Part shown: positions 35,702 to 44,503 of the stretch, piece after piece | Layout of the letters: the number at the start of each line of letters is the position of its first letter | Numbering within the stretch: position 1 is the stretch's first letter | The notes under the pieces: generated by a model | Databases searched by the model: none | Seen by the model: only the letters and a program-made list of their open reading frames with translations | Told to the model about the DNA's origin: nothing | Assembly: GCA_900555715.1 (NCBI GenBank) | Contig: USMC01000017.1 | Span: 1-51,298, forward strand | Direction: 5' to 3' | Source: an uncultured Porphyromonadaceae bacterium | GTDB taxonomy: Bacteria; Bacteroidota; Bacteroidia; Bacteroidales; Muribaculaceae | Length of the DNA stretch: 51,298 nt | Position numbers and translations under genes: made by a program

Positions 35702-37576
35702 TTATTTCTTGAAGTTGCCTTTTATGTCGACAGGGAAGGAGCCGAACGGATCGAGAATGCTGTCGACAACGACTGCGAAACCGCCGCGGAGCATAGGACG
35801 GTCGACCTCGCCGCCGGGGAAGCCGTAATGTTCGAGGATGCCGGCTATGTCAATGTCGTCCTTTCCGGAAGCTTTCTTGACAAGAGCCGTAGCCTGTGCC
35901 ACGCTGAGGGGTCCTTCGGCAGGAGCAATGCCTTTCGCATCGGGATAGAGCTCATAGAAGCCTTCGAGAGCATCGCCCGTGAGGACGCTGTCGGCATTGA
36001 GCCATGTCTCGTTCGACCAGTTGATAGACTTGCCCTCACCGCGGAGCACGCCGGAAGCACCTATATGCTGATATGGCACAAAGCGGGAATCGTCCTTTTT
36101 CACGTCGAGGAACGGCATTATGTAACCGCCGCGTGAGAGGAGTTCCTTCTGCACATCACGCACATCCACATCCTTGACGGATTTGTCTTCCTTCACTGCG
36201 AGAGCGGCAATGACTCCGGCAACCTGACCGATCTGCGTCGTAATAGGCTGCAGACGTGTGCTACCGTTGGCGATATTAGACACGGAGATAGATTTCTCCA
36301 CCACGAGCATGTCGTCGACGTCCTTGGGAATGAGAGTACCCATAGGCAGGCACCACGAAGGTATGCCATGCCAGTACAGGTTGGGCAGATCCTGCGGTCC
36401 GTTGTAAGAACTGTGGTGGTGGTCGACGGGATAGTCGCCTACCGCTATGCCCGTACGGTAGAGAGGATCGGGACGGTCGTAGGGTGTGTTGATGTCGTTC
36501 ACCATGAAGCGTACAAGACCATGGATGCGGCGGGACTCACGGACGTAGGGAATGAACGGCATGAGGTCCGCTGTGGGGAACTCATCGTCGGCAAGACCGA
36601 GGTTCTTATAACCGAACTCTGTCTGAAGGAAGTAGATATACTGAAGCGTATGATTTTTGGCGAATGCAAGAACGGAATCGCGTTCCTCGCGCGTCATATC
36701 GACAATGTTGGCATAGTAATCGTTGCCGAACAGCGGCCAGTTTATCATATACTTGCCGTTCTGGAGTTTGCCGTAGGTCATCATCTGCTCCTGCGAAAAA
36801 GCCGGGCGCCCAGGCACAGGCTCCGGAGCAAGGGGGCTGACACATGTGTGGATGAACTCCTCGCGATTGTAGCCCTCGGGCATGGGGATTGTCATGTCGG
36901 CATCAGGTCCGTAGTCTTTCAGGATAGCCACCATCGTCATGTCCTGCACGATGTTGTATGCGGAGTCGGGAGCGATGTCCTCGCCTGTAATCTTGCCGTT
37001 TTCCATACCGAGGTCGTAGCCAACGCCTGTCATTCTGGCAACATCGCCGAACTCTGTGCCGTCGATGAGCACCTTGGCTTGAATGGTTGTTTCCTTGCCT
37101 TCTGCATCTGCCACGACTGCCGTCCATCCGTTCTCGTTTTTCTCCGCACTGACAAGGCGGGTATCGAACATCAGACTGAGATGATCGGCTTCCCGCGCAG
37201 CCATGCGCTGCAGAAGGTTGTTAGCCACAGAAGGCTCGAACGAGTAGTTCGACACCCAGTTGACCTTCATGTTCTGGTCGCCGCCATAGATGGCGGAGAG
37301 ACTGTCGCGGAACTCACCGAAGAAGCCTGAAGGCATACGGCTGTTACCGTCGATGCAGCTCACGCCAGCCGACGTAAGCATACCGCCGAGCCATGTAGAT
37401 TCTTCGACAATGATTGCATTGACGTCCATGCGCGCTGCCTGGATACCGGCTGCCGTTCCGCTGGCACCACCGCCGATGATAAGAACATCTGTGCTCAATC
37501 CTTCTTCCTTACCGCCGCACGACATTATGGCAGCAGCAGATAACAATACAATAGCTGATTTGGATAATGTATTCAT
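35702..37576 (-). CDS. FAD-dependent oxidoreductase (FAD_oxidored family), lipoprotein-like
   Basis: 624 residues. N-terminus is a lipoprotein-type signal with Cys20 (AAIMSC), then the dinucleotide site DVLIIGGGASGTAAG (GxGxxG at 35-40), VIVEESTWLGGMLTSAGV and later DGTEFGDVARMTGV, all typical of PF12831 FAD-dependent oxidoreductases. An exported flavoprotein of this family is common in Bacteroidetes glycan loci, where it is thought to oxidise a sugar or glycan-derived compound; substrate unknown. Divergent from the metallophosphoesterase operon at 37801, and followed by a terminator at 35654-35681. A one-mismatch -7 box (37601-37608) precedes it. Confidence 0.85.
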   Translation of the reverse strand: MNTLSKSAIVLLSAAAIMSCGGKEEGLSTDVLIIGGGASGTAAGIQAARMDVNAIIVEESTWLGGMLTSAGVSCIDGNSRMPSGFFGEFRDSLSAIYGGDQNMKVNWVSNYSFEPSVANNLLQRMAAREADHLSLMFDTRLVSAEKNENGWTAVVADAEGKETTIQAKVLIDGTEFGDVARMTGVGYDLGMENGKITGEDIAPDSAYNIVQDMTMVAILKDYGPDADMTIPMPEGYNREEFIHTCVSPLAPEPVPGRPAFSQEQMMTYGKLQNGKYMINWPLFGNDYYANIVDMTREERDSVLAFAKNHTLQYIYFLQTEFGYKNLGLADDEFPTADLMPFIPYVRESRRIHGLVRFMVNDINTPYDRPDPLYRTGIAVGDYPVDHHHSSYNGPQDLPNLYWHGIPSWCLPMGTLIPKDVDDMLVVEKSISVSNIANGSTRLQPITTQIGQVAGVIAALAVKEDKSVKDVDVRDVQKELLSRGGYIMPFLDVKKDDSRFVPYQHIGASGVLRGEGKSINWSNETWLNADSVLTGDALEGFYELYPDAKGIAPAEGPLSVAQATALVKKASGKDDIDIAGILEHYGFPGGEVDRPMLRGGFAVVVDSILDPFGSFPVDIKGNFKK

Positions 37577-37600
37577 TTATTATATTACTGAAATTTGCTG

Positions 37601-37608
37601 CAAGATTA
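37601..37608 (-). promoter_or_regulatory. Possible -7 element for the FAD oxidoreductase gene
   Basis: CAAGATTA (TAATCTTG on the minus strand), one mismatch from TAnnTTTG. Predicted leader about 20 nt. The 224-bp A/T-rich divergent gap (37577-37800) holds this and the plus-strand promoter but no gene. Confidence 0.35.
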
Positions 37609-37727
37609 ATAAAAAAATTTCAAATAACGAAATTATTCTAAAAATATTATAGAATTTATAAAGATGAAAATATTCTGTCTCAGCAACAAGACTTTCGATT
37701 TTTTCGAAACATATATTATTAAAAAAC

Positions 37728-37758
37728 TTGCACGACAATGCAAAATATATTAAATTTG
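37728..37758 (+). promoter_or_regulatory. Promoter of the five-gene metallophosphoesterase-esterase operon
   Basis: TTG (37728-37730), 20 nt, then TAAATTTG (37751-37758), a full -33/-7 arrangement. Predicted start near 37765, leader about 36 nt to the ATG at 37801. Confidence 0.7.
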
Positions 37759-37800
37759 CCCAAAAATTAGAATTTCCTTAAACCGATCAAACACGACTAT

Positions 37801-39228
37801 ATGAAAATCAGAATCTGTGCAGCATCCATCATGCTGGCAGCAATGTTTCCGGCAGCGTTGCACGCCGCCAATCCCGACATTTCAGGCAAAGTAACATGCA
37901 AAGGCAAAGGAGTAGCCGGTGTCGTTGTCACCGACGGTATCGACTGCACGACGACAGCCGACGACGGCACATATTCTCTTGAAGGAAAACGAGGAGTGAG
38001 ACACGTCTACATCTCCGTTCCTGCCGGTTATAAAGTCGACTGCGCCGACGTCACCATTCCGCAGTTCTACCAGCCGTTCACTACAGACAAGACTGTCTAC
38101 GACTTCGAGCTGCAAAAAAATCCGCTCGACAACGGTCGGCATGTCTTCACCGTCCAGGCAGACGCACAGATGACGACAGAAGGCGAAGTAGCGGAATACA
38201 GCGACTTCCTCAAAGACCACGACGAATTTCTCAAGCCGTATAAAGGCAAAGTAGATGTCTTCGGACTTGACGTCGGTGATATTGTCGGCGATTCCCCGCA
38301 GCTCTACCCTCTCTACATCAAGGCAACCGGACAGACCGGACTACCGATATTCCGCGCCATGGGCAACCACGACATGACACACGGAGGACGCACTTTCGAA
38401 TACTCATACAGCACCTTCGAAGACACATTCGGTCCCATCTACTATTCCTTTAATAAAGGCAAAGCCCACTACGTGATGCTCGACAACGTTTTCTACGTCA
38501 ACCGCGACTATCAGTATATCGGCTACATCGACGAGCGCACACTCGCATGGCTCGAACAGGACCTGAGCTACGTGCCGAAGGACCATGTGGTGTTCGTGAT
38601 GATGCACATTCCGTCCAGCTACGAGCCCAAACTCAAATGGAACGACCTCGATTCCAACCTCACCAGCAACGTACGCGGACTTTTCGACCTTCTCGAAGGT
38701 CGGCAGGCACATCTGATAACAGGTCACACACATTTCAACCACAATGTCGTATTCAACGACAGCCTCATGGAGCACAACACCGCCGCCGTGTGCGGAATAT
38801 GGTGGAAAGCCGACATCTGCTGCGACGGCACACCGCGCGGTTTCGGATTCTACGAAGTGGACGGCACAGACGTGAAGTGGATCTATAAAAGCACCGGCTA
38901 CCCAGCCGACTACCAGATGCGCGTCTACCCTGCCGGCACCGACAAAGAACACCCCGGCGAAATCATCGCTAACATCTGGAACTACGATCCTCAGTGGAAA
39001 GTGGAATGGCTTGAGGACGGGAAAGTGATGGGCGAGATGCAGCAGTACACCGGTCTCGACCCGGAAACCGTACGCCGATGCGCCGACCGCGAGAAAATGG
39101 TCTACGCATGGGCAAAAGCGGAAAAAACGATCCACCTTTTCAAGGCAAGACCCGTCAATCCCGGCGCTGCGCTCGAAGTACGCGCAACAGACCGTTTCGG
39201 AAATGTATATACACAAAAAATCAAATAA
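37801..39228 (+). CDS. Calcineurin-like metallophosphoesterase with N- and C-terminal domains
   Basis: 475 residues with a signal peptide (about 1-22). Residues 27-95 form a CNA-like N-terminal beta domain (GKVTCKGKGVAGVVVTDGIDCTTTADDGTYSL in motif form: GVVVTDG...TADDGTYSL); then the phosphoesterase core with VGDIVGD (GDxxxD), AMGNHD and ITGHTHFNHN; C-terminal beta domain to the end. This is the MetallophosN-Metallophos-MetallophosC architecture common in Bacteroidetes. Expected periplasmic. First gene of a tight operon with a GH10-like hydrolase, an acyltransferase and two SGNH esterases, suggesting it releases phosphate from a decorated glycan or a teichoic-type polymer; this is inference. 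Confidence 0.88.
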   Translation: MKIRICAASIMLAAMFPAALHAANPDISGKVTCKGKGVAGVVVTDGIDCTTTADDGTYSLEGKRGVRHVYISVPAGYKVDCADVTIPQFYQPFTTDKTVYDFELQKNPLDNGRHVFTVQADAQMTTEGEVAEYSDFLKDHDEFLKPYKGKVDVFGLDVGDIVGDSPQLYPLYIKATGQTGLPIFRAMGNHDMTHGGRTFEYSYSTFEDTFGPIYYSFNKGKAHYVMLDNVFYVNRDYQYIGYIDERTLAWLEQDLSYVPKDHVVFVMMHIPSSYEPKLKWNDLDSNLTSNVRGLFDLLEGRQAHLITGHTHFNHNVVFNDSLMEHNTAAVCGIWWKADICCDGTPRGFGFYEVDGTDVKWIYKSTGYPADYQMRVYPAGTDKEHPGEIIANIWNYDPQWKVEWLEDGKVMGEMQQYTGLDPETVRRCADREKMVYAWAKAEKTIHLFKARPVNPGAALEVRATDRFGNVYTQKIK

Positions 39229-39239
39229 CTGCACCAATC

Positions 39240-40592
39240 ATGTTTTCAACTCTTAAAAGCATCTCCCTGACAGTCGCGCTGGCTGCAACTGCCGCCGCAT
39301 TCACCTCCTGCGGAAAAAAAGCCGATGCACAGGAACCTTCAAAACCGGCGCTGATGTGGTTCGACGCGACAGGCAATTACAACCGTTTCAACCAGAAAGA
39401 CTCCATCGACATATACCTAAAAAAAATAGCCGACCTCGGATTCACACACGCCATAGTCGACGTCCGCCCCATCACCGGCTATCTTATGTACGACAGCGAG
39501 CTCGCACCGCGTCTCAACGAATGGAACGGCGTAAAAGGTCCCGATTTCGATTATCTCGGTCATTTCATCGAGCAAGGACACAAGAACGGACTCGAAGTGC
39601 ACGCATCGCTCAACGTATTCTGCGCCGGTCACAACTATGTCGACCGCGGACTCATCTACGACGGGCATCCTGAGTGGGCGACAATCGTACTCGACCCTGT
39701 TAAAGGACTCATCCCTATCACAGAGCAGAAAGAAAAATACGGCGCTATGGTCAACCCTCTCAACGAGGAGTACCGCCAGTATATGAAAGACGTCCTCACC
39801 GACCTCATCGCCAGATATCCCGAGCTCGACGGCGTCATGCTCGACCGCGTACGCTACGACGGCATCAGCGCCGACTTCTCCGACCTCTCCCGCCAGAAAT
39901 TCGAAGAATATATAGGTGAGAAAGTAGAGAACTTCCCCGACGACATCCTTTCGTGGAAAGTCGAAGAAGGCAAAGCACCCGTCCCGGTGCCCGGAAAGCT
40001 CGCAAACAAATGGTATGAATGGCGAACAAAGAACATCACCGATTATATGGGAGAACTCCGGCAGACAGTCAAAACTGCAAAACCGGATATGTCGTTCGGC
40101 ACATACAGCGGCGCATGGTATCCGTCCTATTATGAAGTAGGTGTCAATTTCGCCAGCAAAGACTACGACCCCAGCGAAGAATTCGAATGGGCGACACCCG
40201 ACTACAAGAACTATGGCTATGCCGAGCTTATCGACCTGTACACAACAGGCAACTACTATACCAACGTCACAATAGCCGACTACGAGAAAACGCCGGAACT
40301 CGTCTGGAACGAAACAGACAGCCAGGGACACAGCAGCCCCTGGTACTGCGTGGAAGGCTCCTGCCAGAACCTCCGCCGCATAATGAAAGACAACAAATTC
40401 ATCGGAGGTATCCTCGTCGACCAGTTCTATGACAATCCCGGACGCCTCACCGAGACCATCGTCCAAAACATCAAAGACTCCGACGGACTCATGGTTTTCG
40501 ATATCTGCCATATCGCGCAGAAAAACCTCTGGAAAGAAGTTGAAGAAGGAATGCGTCAGGGCGGACTTCTTAAAGAAAATGCAGGAAAATGA
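39240..40592 (+). CDS. GH10-like glycosyl hydrolase (alpha-amylase-fold) lipoprotein
   Basis: 450 residues from ATG 39240, 11 bp after the phosphoesterase stop. A longer frame from 39078 runs through the end of the previous gene and gives a polar N-terminus, so it is rejected. Lipobox FTSC follows a clear signal (MFSTLKSISLTVALAATAAA). The barrel begins ALMWFDATGNYNRFN, then IVDVRPITGYLMYDSELAP, VHASLNVFCAGHNY, PELDGVMLDRVRYDG (possible catalytic Asp/Arg strand) and ending GGILVDQFYDNP. This matches the hypothetical family 10-type glycosyl hydrolase (GHL10/alpha-amylase-like) proteins. The substrate is unknown. Overlaps the next gene (ATGA). Confidence 0.75.
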   Translation: MFSTLKSISLTVALAATAAAFTSCGKKADAQEPSKPALMWFDATGNYNRFNQKDSIDIYLKKIADLGFTHAIVDVRPITGYLMYDSELAPRLNEWNGVKGPDFDYLGHFIEQGHKNGLEVHASLNVFCAGHNYVDRGLIYDGHPEWATIVLDPVKGLIPITEQKEKYGAMVNPLNEEYRQYMKDVLTDLIARYPELDGVMLDRVRYDGISADFSDLSRQKFEEYIGEKVENFPDDILSWKVEEGKAPVPVPGKLANKWYEWRTKNITDYMGELRQTVKTAKPDMSFGTYSGAWYPSYYEVGVNFASKDYDPSEEFEWATPDYKNYGYAELIDLYTTGNYYTNVTIADYEKTPELVWNETDSQGHSSPWYCVEGSCQNLRRIMKDNKFIGGILVDQFYDNPGRLTETIVQNIKDSDGLMVFDICHIAQKNLWKEVEEGMRQGGLLKENAGK

Positions 40593-42004
40593 ACACCGCA
40601 GCAAAACCTAAGCGCGCCATCTCGCTCGACGCACTCCGAGGATACGCCATTCTGACAATGGTGCTCTCCGGCTCCATTGTCTTCGGAGTCCTGCCGGGAT
40701 GGATGTATCACATGCAGGAACCGCCGCCAGACCATATCTACGATCCTGCGCTTTCCGGAATCACATGGGTCGACCTCGTCTTTCCTTTCTTCCTCTTTTC
40801 CATGGGCGCGGCTTTTCCGTTCTCGCTCCGGCGCAAGTTCGAAAAAGGAGTCAGCCGCCTGCGCCTCAGCGCCGATGCCATCCTTCGTGGTCTGCAGCTC
40901 ACATTCTTCGCTATCTACATAGCGCACTTCTATCCATGGCACCTCTCCGAACAGCAGGATCCGCGTGCATGGCTTCTCTCGCTGAGCTGCTACGCACTGC
41001 TCTTCCCGATGTTCATGCGCCTGCCCGTGAAAATGCCCGAATGGGCACACATCGCCGTCAAGCTCGCCGCCTACGGCGCCGCGACAGCCATGCTGCTCAC
41101 GACAACATACGCCGGAGGTACCAAATTCGACATCTACTACAGCAACATCATCATCCTGCTGCTCGGACAGATGGCGATTTTCGGCTCTATCATTTACCTC
41201 TGCACCATATATAACTGGCAGGCGCGAATCGTCGTAATGGCATGTTTCACCGGACTCTTCCTGAGCGCCAAGGTCGACGGTTCATGGGCACAGACATTCT
41301 TCAGCTGGACCCCGATTCCGTGGATGTACCATCTCAACTATCTCGCCTACCTCTGCATAGTCCTTCCGGGAAGCATCGCCGGCGATATACTGCTCAAATG
41401 GATGAACCGTCCCGCCGACGCCGACGCTAAGCCTACACGCAAGACCGAAGCATTCGGAATCCTTGCGATTTCCGTAGGAGTCATCGTGACAAACCTCGTC
41501 TGTCTCTACAACAGATGGTCGTTCCTGTGCATGGTCATCTCAGCCGCGCTCCTCATCATCGGACGCCTGTTCGTAAAGAAAGACTCCGAATACGGGCAGC
41601 TGTGGTATCGTCTGCTGTGCTTCGGAGCGGCATTCGTCATCATCGGACTATGCTTCGAACCATTCCAGGGAGGAATCAAGAAAGACTGGGCGACATTCAG
41701 CTACCTCTTCACCACCGCAGGACTCGCCTGCCTGGCACTGATGGCATTCAATGTCATCTGCGACTACTTCAACTGCCGGCGGTCGACAGCATTCCTGTGG
41801 ATGTGCGGGCAAAACCCGATGATAGCATACGTATCGACAAATCTCTTCGTAATGCCCGTACTCAACCTTATCGGTATAACAAAATTTTTCACAATCTTCC
41901 ACGCCGCTCGCTGGCTCGGACTCGTGCAGGGACTCTTCCTCACAGCCCTCGCCATGCTCAACACCATGTTCTTCACACGGATCAAATGGTTCTGGCGCAC
42001 TTAA
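40589..42004 (+). CDS. DUF5009 / HGSNAT-like membrane acyltransferase
   Basis: 471 residues with about 10-12 membrane helices. Begins with KRAISLDALRGYAILTMVL, an acyltransferase_3-like start (SLDxLRG), and has HIYDPALSGITWVDLVFPFFLFSMGAAF, resembling the HGSNAT segment in which a His just before W(N)G-TxxDLVFPW takes the acetyl group; a His at this place is present. HGSNAT moves acetyl from cytosolic acetyl-CoA across a membrane to an amino sugar. In this operon it sits between a hydrolase and two esterases, so it may acetylate a periplasmic amino sugar, or help handle acetyl groups; this is inference. ATGA overlap upstream, 10 bp gap downstream. Confidence 0.75.
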   Translation: MNTAAKPKRAISLDALRGYAILTMVLSGSIVFGVLPGWMYHMQEPPPDHIYDPALSGITWVDLVFPFFLFSMGAAFPFSLRRKFEKGVSRLRLSADAILRGLQLTFFAIYIAHFYPWHLSEQQDPRAWLLSLSCYALLFPMFMRLPVKMPEWAHIAVKLAAYGAATAMLLTTTYAGGTKFDIYYSNIIILLLGQMAIFGSIIYLCTIYNWQARIVVMACFTGLFLSAKVDGSWAQTFFSWTPIPWMYHLNYLAYLCIVLPGSIAGDILLKWMNRPADADAKPTRKTEAFGILAISVGVIVTNLVCLYNRWSFLCMVISAALLIIGRLFVKKDSEYGQLWYRLLCFGAAFVIIGLCFEPFQGGIKKDWATFSYLFTTAGLACLALMAFNVICDYFNCRRSTAFLWMCGQNPMIAYVSTNLFVMPVLNLIGITKFFTIFHAARWLGLVQGLFLTALAMLNTMFFTRIKWFWRT

Positions 42005-42014
42005 CATCACCAAT

Positions 42015-43115
42015 ATGAAACTCAGACATATCATCTCCCTGTCAGCATGCATTGCCCTCTGCGGCACCATCGCAGAAGCAAAAAGCGTAAAAGCCGACGA
42101 CAGCGCAATCCGCTACGTAGGCCGCACAACCATCGGCGACGACGGCTCCGTCACCTACGACTGGTCCGGAACATACTTCGAAACCGTCCTCAGCGGAGGA
42201 AAGCTCGCGCTGCGGCTCTCCGAAAAAGGAGAAAGCTACTACAACGTCTTCGTCGACGGCAAGCAGACAGGAGTCGTACGCACATGCGGAAACGACACCA
42301 TCATCGACTTCGTCGGCAACCTCTCGCGGAAACCGCACAAAATACGCATACAGAAAAGGACAGAAGGCGAATTCGGACGCACCACAATCCATGAATTCAT
42401 CATCGCCGACAAAGGCGGAGCCCTCGCTCCCGTCACCGACGTCCCCAAACGCCACATCGAAATCATCGGCAACTCACTCACCTGCGGCTACGGCACAGAA
42501 GGAAAAGACCAGAACGAGCACTTCAAGACGTCGACAGAAAACTGCAACCTCTCCTACTCCACAATCGTACCCCGCTTCTTCGATGCCGACTACACCCTAA
42601 TCGCTCACTCAGGTCAAGGCGCAGTTCGCAACTACGGCGATCCCGAACGCACATCAAAAAAAGGAACAATGAAACGCCGTATGATGCAGACGTTCGACGG
42701 CGACACAGCACAGATGTGGGACTTCAAAAACAGCTACCGCCCCGATCTCGTGATAATCAACCTCGGCGCGAACGACTTCTCAACCGAACCGCATCCCTAC
42801 CGCAGCGAATTCATCGAAGCATACAAAACCATCCTCCAGCAGATACGCCAGGGCTACGGCGACATACCCGTAATCTGCTTCAAACCCTCTATGGTAACAG
42901 CTCCCGTATTCTCATACTACCAGGAAGCCGCCCGCGACCTCGGCGACAGCAACATCTACGTCGTCGAAATGAAAGACGGACTCCTGAAAGTCGGAATAGA
43001 CTACGGCTCCGACTGGCATCCGAACTACAGCGGACAGCGCAAAATAGCAATGGAACTCATTCCCCTCGTCTCCGCAATAATGAACTGGGAAATGCCCGAC
43101 AAAAAAATAGAATAA
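42015..43115 (+). CDS. SGNH-fold acetyl esterase, CE2-like, with N-terminal jelly-roll
   Basis: 366 residues with a signal peptide (about 1-22). Residues 25-140 form a beta-sandwich (VTYDWSGTYFETVLSGGKLALRLSE...YYNVFVDGK) as in CE2 esterases; then IEIIGNSLTCGYGTEG with nucleophile Ser154, NLGANDFS (block with Asn) and the Asp-x-His pair DWH (Asp333, His335). The GDSL Asp is replaced by Asn in GNSLT; CE2-type enzymes can work with a Ser-His dyad. CE2 members remove acetyl groups from polysaccharides, so a periplasmic or surface glycan deacetylase is likely. 12 bp before the next SGNH gene. Confidence 0.82.
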   Translation: MKLRHIISLSACIALCGTIAEAKSVKADDSAIRYVGRTTIGDDGSVTYDWSGTYFETVLSGGKLALRLSEKGESYYNVFVDGKQTGVVRTCGNDTIIDFVGNLSRKPHKIRIQKRTEGEFGRTTIHEFIIADKGGALAPVTDVPKRHIEIIGNSLTCGYGTEGKDQNEHFKTSTENCNLSYSTIVPRFFDADYTLIAHSGQGAVRNYGDPERTSKKGTMKRRMMQTFDGDTAQMWDFKNSYRPDLVIINLGANDFSTEPHPYRSEFIEAYKTILQQIRQGYGDIPVICFKPSMVTAPVFSYYQEAARDLGDSNIYVVEMKDGLLKVGIDYGSDWHPNYSGQRKIAMELIPLVSAIMNWEMPDKKIE

Positions 43116-43127
43116 AACAATATCACA

Positions 43128-43826
43128 ATGAAAACAACACTCCGACTCATCCTTACGCTTATAATCCTCGCCACAACAGCGACATCATGGGCAGAAAAAC
43201 CCGTAATATCAGTACTCGGCGACTCATACTCAACCTACGAAGGAAAAGTATGGCCCACATGGAGCAAAACATGGTATAAAGCCGAAAAACGCGACAACAC
43301 CGACGTAAGCGCACCCGAACAGACATGGTGGGGTCTCCTCACCACCGACGACGCTCCCTATCAGCTCGGCGTCAACAACTCCTTCTCCGGCTCCACAATA
43401 TGCCTCACCGGATACCACAAAGACGACTACTCCGACCGCGCCTTCATCACACGCATGTGCGGACTCGGCAACCCCGACATCATACTCATATTCGGAGGCA
43501 CTAACGACGCATGGGCAGGCGTACCGATGGGCGAATACAAAGACAGCGGCTTCACACGCGCCGACCTGTTCAACTACCGCCCTGCCCTCACCTATCTGCT
43601 CAAGAACCTCCACGAGCTCTACCCCGAGGCCTCCGTATACTTCATGCTCAACAGTGAGCTAAGCGACGACGTCGACAACTCCTCCAAAGAGATATGCTCA
43701 CGCTACGGTGCCACGCTCGTCGAACTCGAAGACATCGAAAAACAGGCAGGGCACCCCACCATCGCCGGAATGCAGTCCATCGCCCGTCAGATGCGCGCAG
43801 TCCTCGACCCGATACACGCAAAATAA
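43128..43826 (+). CDS. SGNH/GDSL hydrolase
   Basis: 232 residues with a signal peptide (about 1-22). VISVLGDSYSTYEGKVWP gives nucleophile Ser33 in the GDS motif; FSGSTICLTGY (Gly block), ILIFGGTNDAWAGVP (GxND block) and the final His in AGHPTIAGMQSIARQM. The Asp normally three residues before this His is not seen (KQAGH), so the acid of the triad is uncertain. Likely an exported carbohydrate esterase and the last gene of the five-gene operon. A G/C-rich hairpin without T-run follows at 43841-43870. Confidence 0.85.
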   Translation: MKTTLRLILTLIILATTATSWAEKPVISVLGDSYSTYEGKVWPTWSKTWYKAEKRDNTDVSAPEQTWWGLLTTDDAPYQLGVNNSFSGSTICLTGYHKDDYSDRAFITRMCGLGNPDIILIFGGTNDAWAGVPMGEYKDSGFTRADLFNYRPALTYLLKNLHELYPEASVYFMLNSELSDDVDNSSKEICSRYGATLVELEDIEKQAGHPTIAGMQSIARQMRAVLDPIHAK

Positions 43827-43840
43827 CCCTCACAGGACAA

Positions 43841-43870
43841 CCGGCGGATAATCAATCAGTTATTCGCCGG
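43841..43870 (+). terminator. Hairpin after the five-gene operon
   Basis: Stem of 11 bp CCGGCGGATAA / TTATTCGCCGG (one G-T pair), loop of 8 nt. The tail lacks a T-run, so termination here may need Rho or the hairpin may only protect the 3' end. Confidence 0.5.
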
Positions 43871-43936
43871 CATCCTACACAGCAAAGAACACAGCGCACA
43901 TTTCAAAGCCGTCAAAAGCAATTTTATAAAAAAAAA

Positions 43937-43968
43937 TTTGCACAATTAAATAAAAGTGCCTAACTTTG
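43937..43968 (+). promoter_or_regulatory. Promoter of the tRNA-Lys gene
   Basis: TTTG (43937-43940), 20 nt, TAACTTTG (43961-43968): the full Bacteroidetes -33/-7 promoter at ideal spacing. Predicted start near 43975, 19 nt before the tRNA. Confidence 0.8.
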
Positions 43969-43993
43969 CATCGCTTTTAAGGAAGCACACGGA

Positions 43994-44066
43994 GATTCGC
44001 TAGCTCAGCTGGTAGAGCACAACACTTTTAATGTTGGGGTCGTGGGTTCGAGCCCCACGCGGATCA
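43994..44066 (+). tRNA. tRNA-Lys (anticodon TTT)
   Basis: Acceptor GATTCGC pairs with GCGGATC (one G-T), D arm GCTCAGCTGGTAGAGC, anticodon stem CAACA / TGTTG around loop CTTTTAA (anticodon TTT), T arm GTGGG TTCGAGC CCCAC, discriminator A. CCA is not encoded. This is the usual type of integration target for the downstream tyrosine integrase. Confidence 0.95.
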
Positions 44067-44070
44067 CAGA

Positions 44071-44097
44071 AGGGTCACAATTTTGTGGCCCTTTTTT
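44071..44097 (+). terminator. Intrinsic terminator after tRNA-Lys
   Basis: Stem AGGGTCACA / TGTGGCCCT (one T-G pair), loop of 4 nt, then TTTTT. Confidence 0.85.
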
Positions 44098-44201
44098 CGT
44101 GCTCGTAAGTGACTGATGTGCAAGTGTTAGCAATTTTATAAAATCTTGATTTAGAAAGATTTAGCACAAATCGCATTTCCTGCCGATAGCCAAAGTTAGC
44201 A

Positions 44202-44233
44202 TTTGTTAGTTCGGAATTAGCACAGTATCTTTG
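44202..44233 (+). promoter_or_regulatory. Complete promoter far upstream of the integrase gene
   Basis: TTTG (44202-44205), 20 nt, TATCTTTG (44226-44233): the same ideal layout as the tRNA promoter. Transcription would start near 44240 and run through about 306 untranslated nt containing the GTACCACA repeats before the integrase ATG at 44546. Another -7 match points left at 44191-44198 (minus strand, TAACTTTG), toward the tRNA, with no gene behind it. Confidence 0.65.
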
Positions 44234-44250
44234 GTACAAATTTCGTGGAT

Positions 44251-44503
44251 GTACCACAAAAAAGTACCACAAATGTACCAGCATTTCCATCAAATATCAG
44301 CCGAAGTCTTCTCCCACGGTCTTGCCATAGCGACCGGAGCCTGTTCAGAGTGCCAACTCTCTGATATTTGCTATTTTGTGCTAAATGTTTCCAAAAGATT
44401 CGGGGCGTGCAACAGCCCCGTTGCCAGATGCGTTGGAATGGTATGTGGTACACGTGTGGTACATTTCCCGGAATTTGTGGTACACGCTTTTTCGTGTACC
44501 ACA
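44251..44503. repeat. Cluster of GTACCACA/TGTGGTAC repeats upstream of the integrase
   Basis: The 8-mer GTACCACA is exact at 44251-44258, 44264-44271 and 44496-44503; its complement TGTGGTAC is exact at 44444-44451, 44455-44462 and 44476-44483. A partial copy GTACCA is at 44275-44280. The last two exact copies form a perfect 11-bp hairpin (44476-44486 with 44493-44503, loop CTTTTT). Two clusters, one at each end of the 5' leader. They may be arm-type binding sites of the integrase or of an excision protein, or operator sites for integrase transcription. Confidence 0.85.

Noticed and set aside
39078..39239. Earlier start for the GH10-like gene at 39078
   Set aside because: It lies inside the phosphoesterase gene and would bury the clear lipoprotein signal that begins at 39240.
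44251..44503. Repeats could be a CRISPR array
   Set aside because: Units are only 8 bp, mixed in orientation and irregular in spacing, and no cas gene is nearby.
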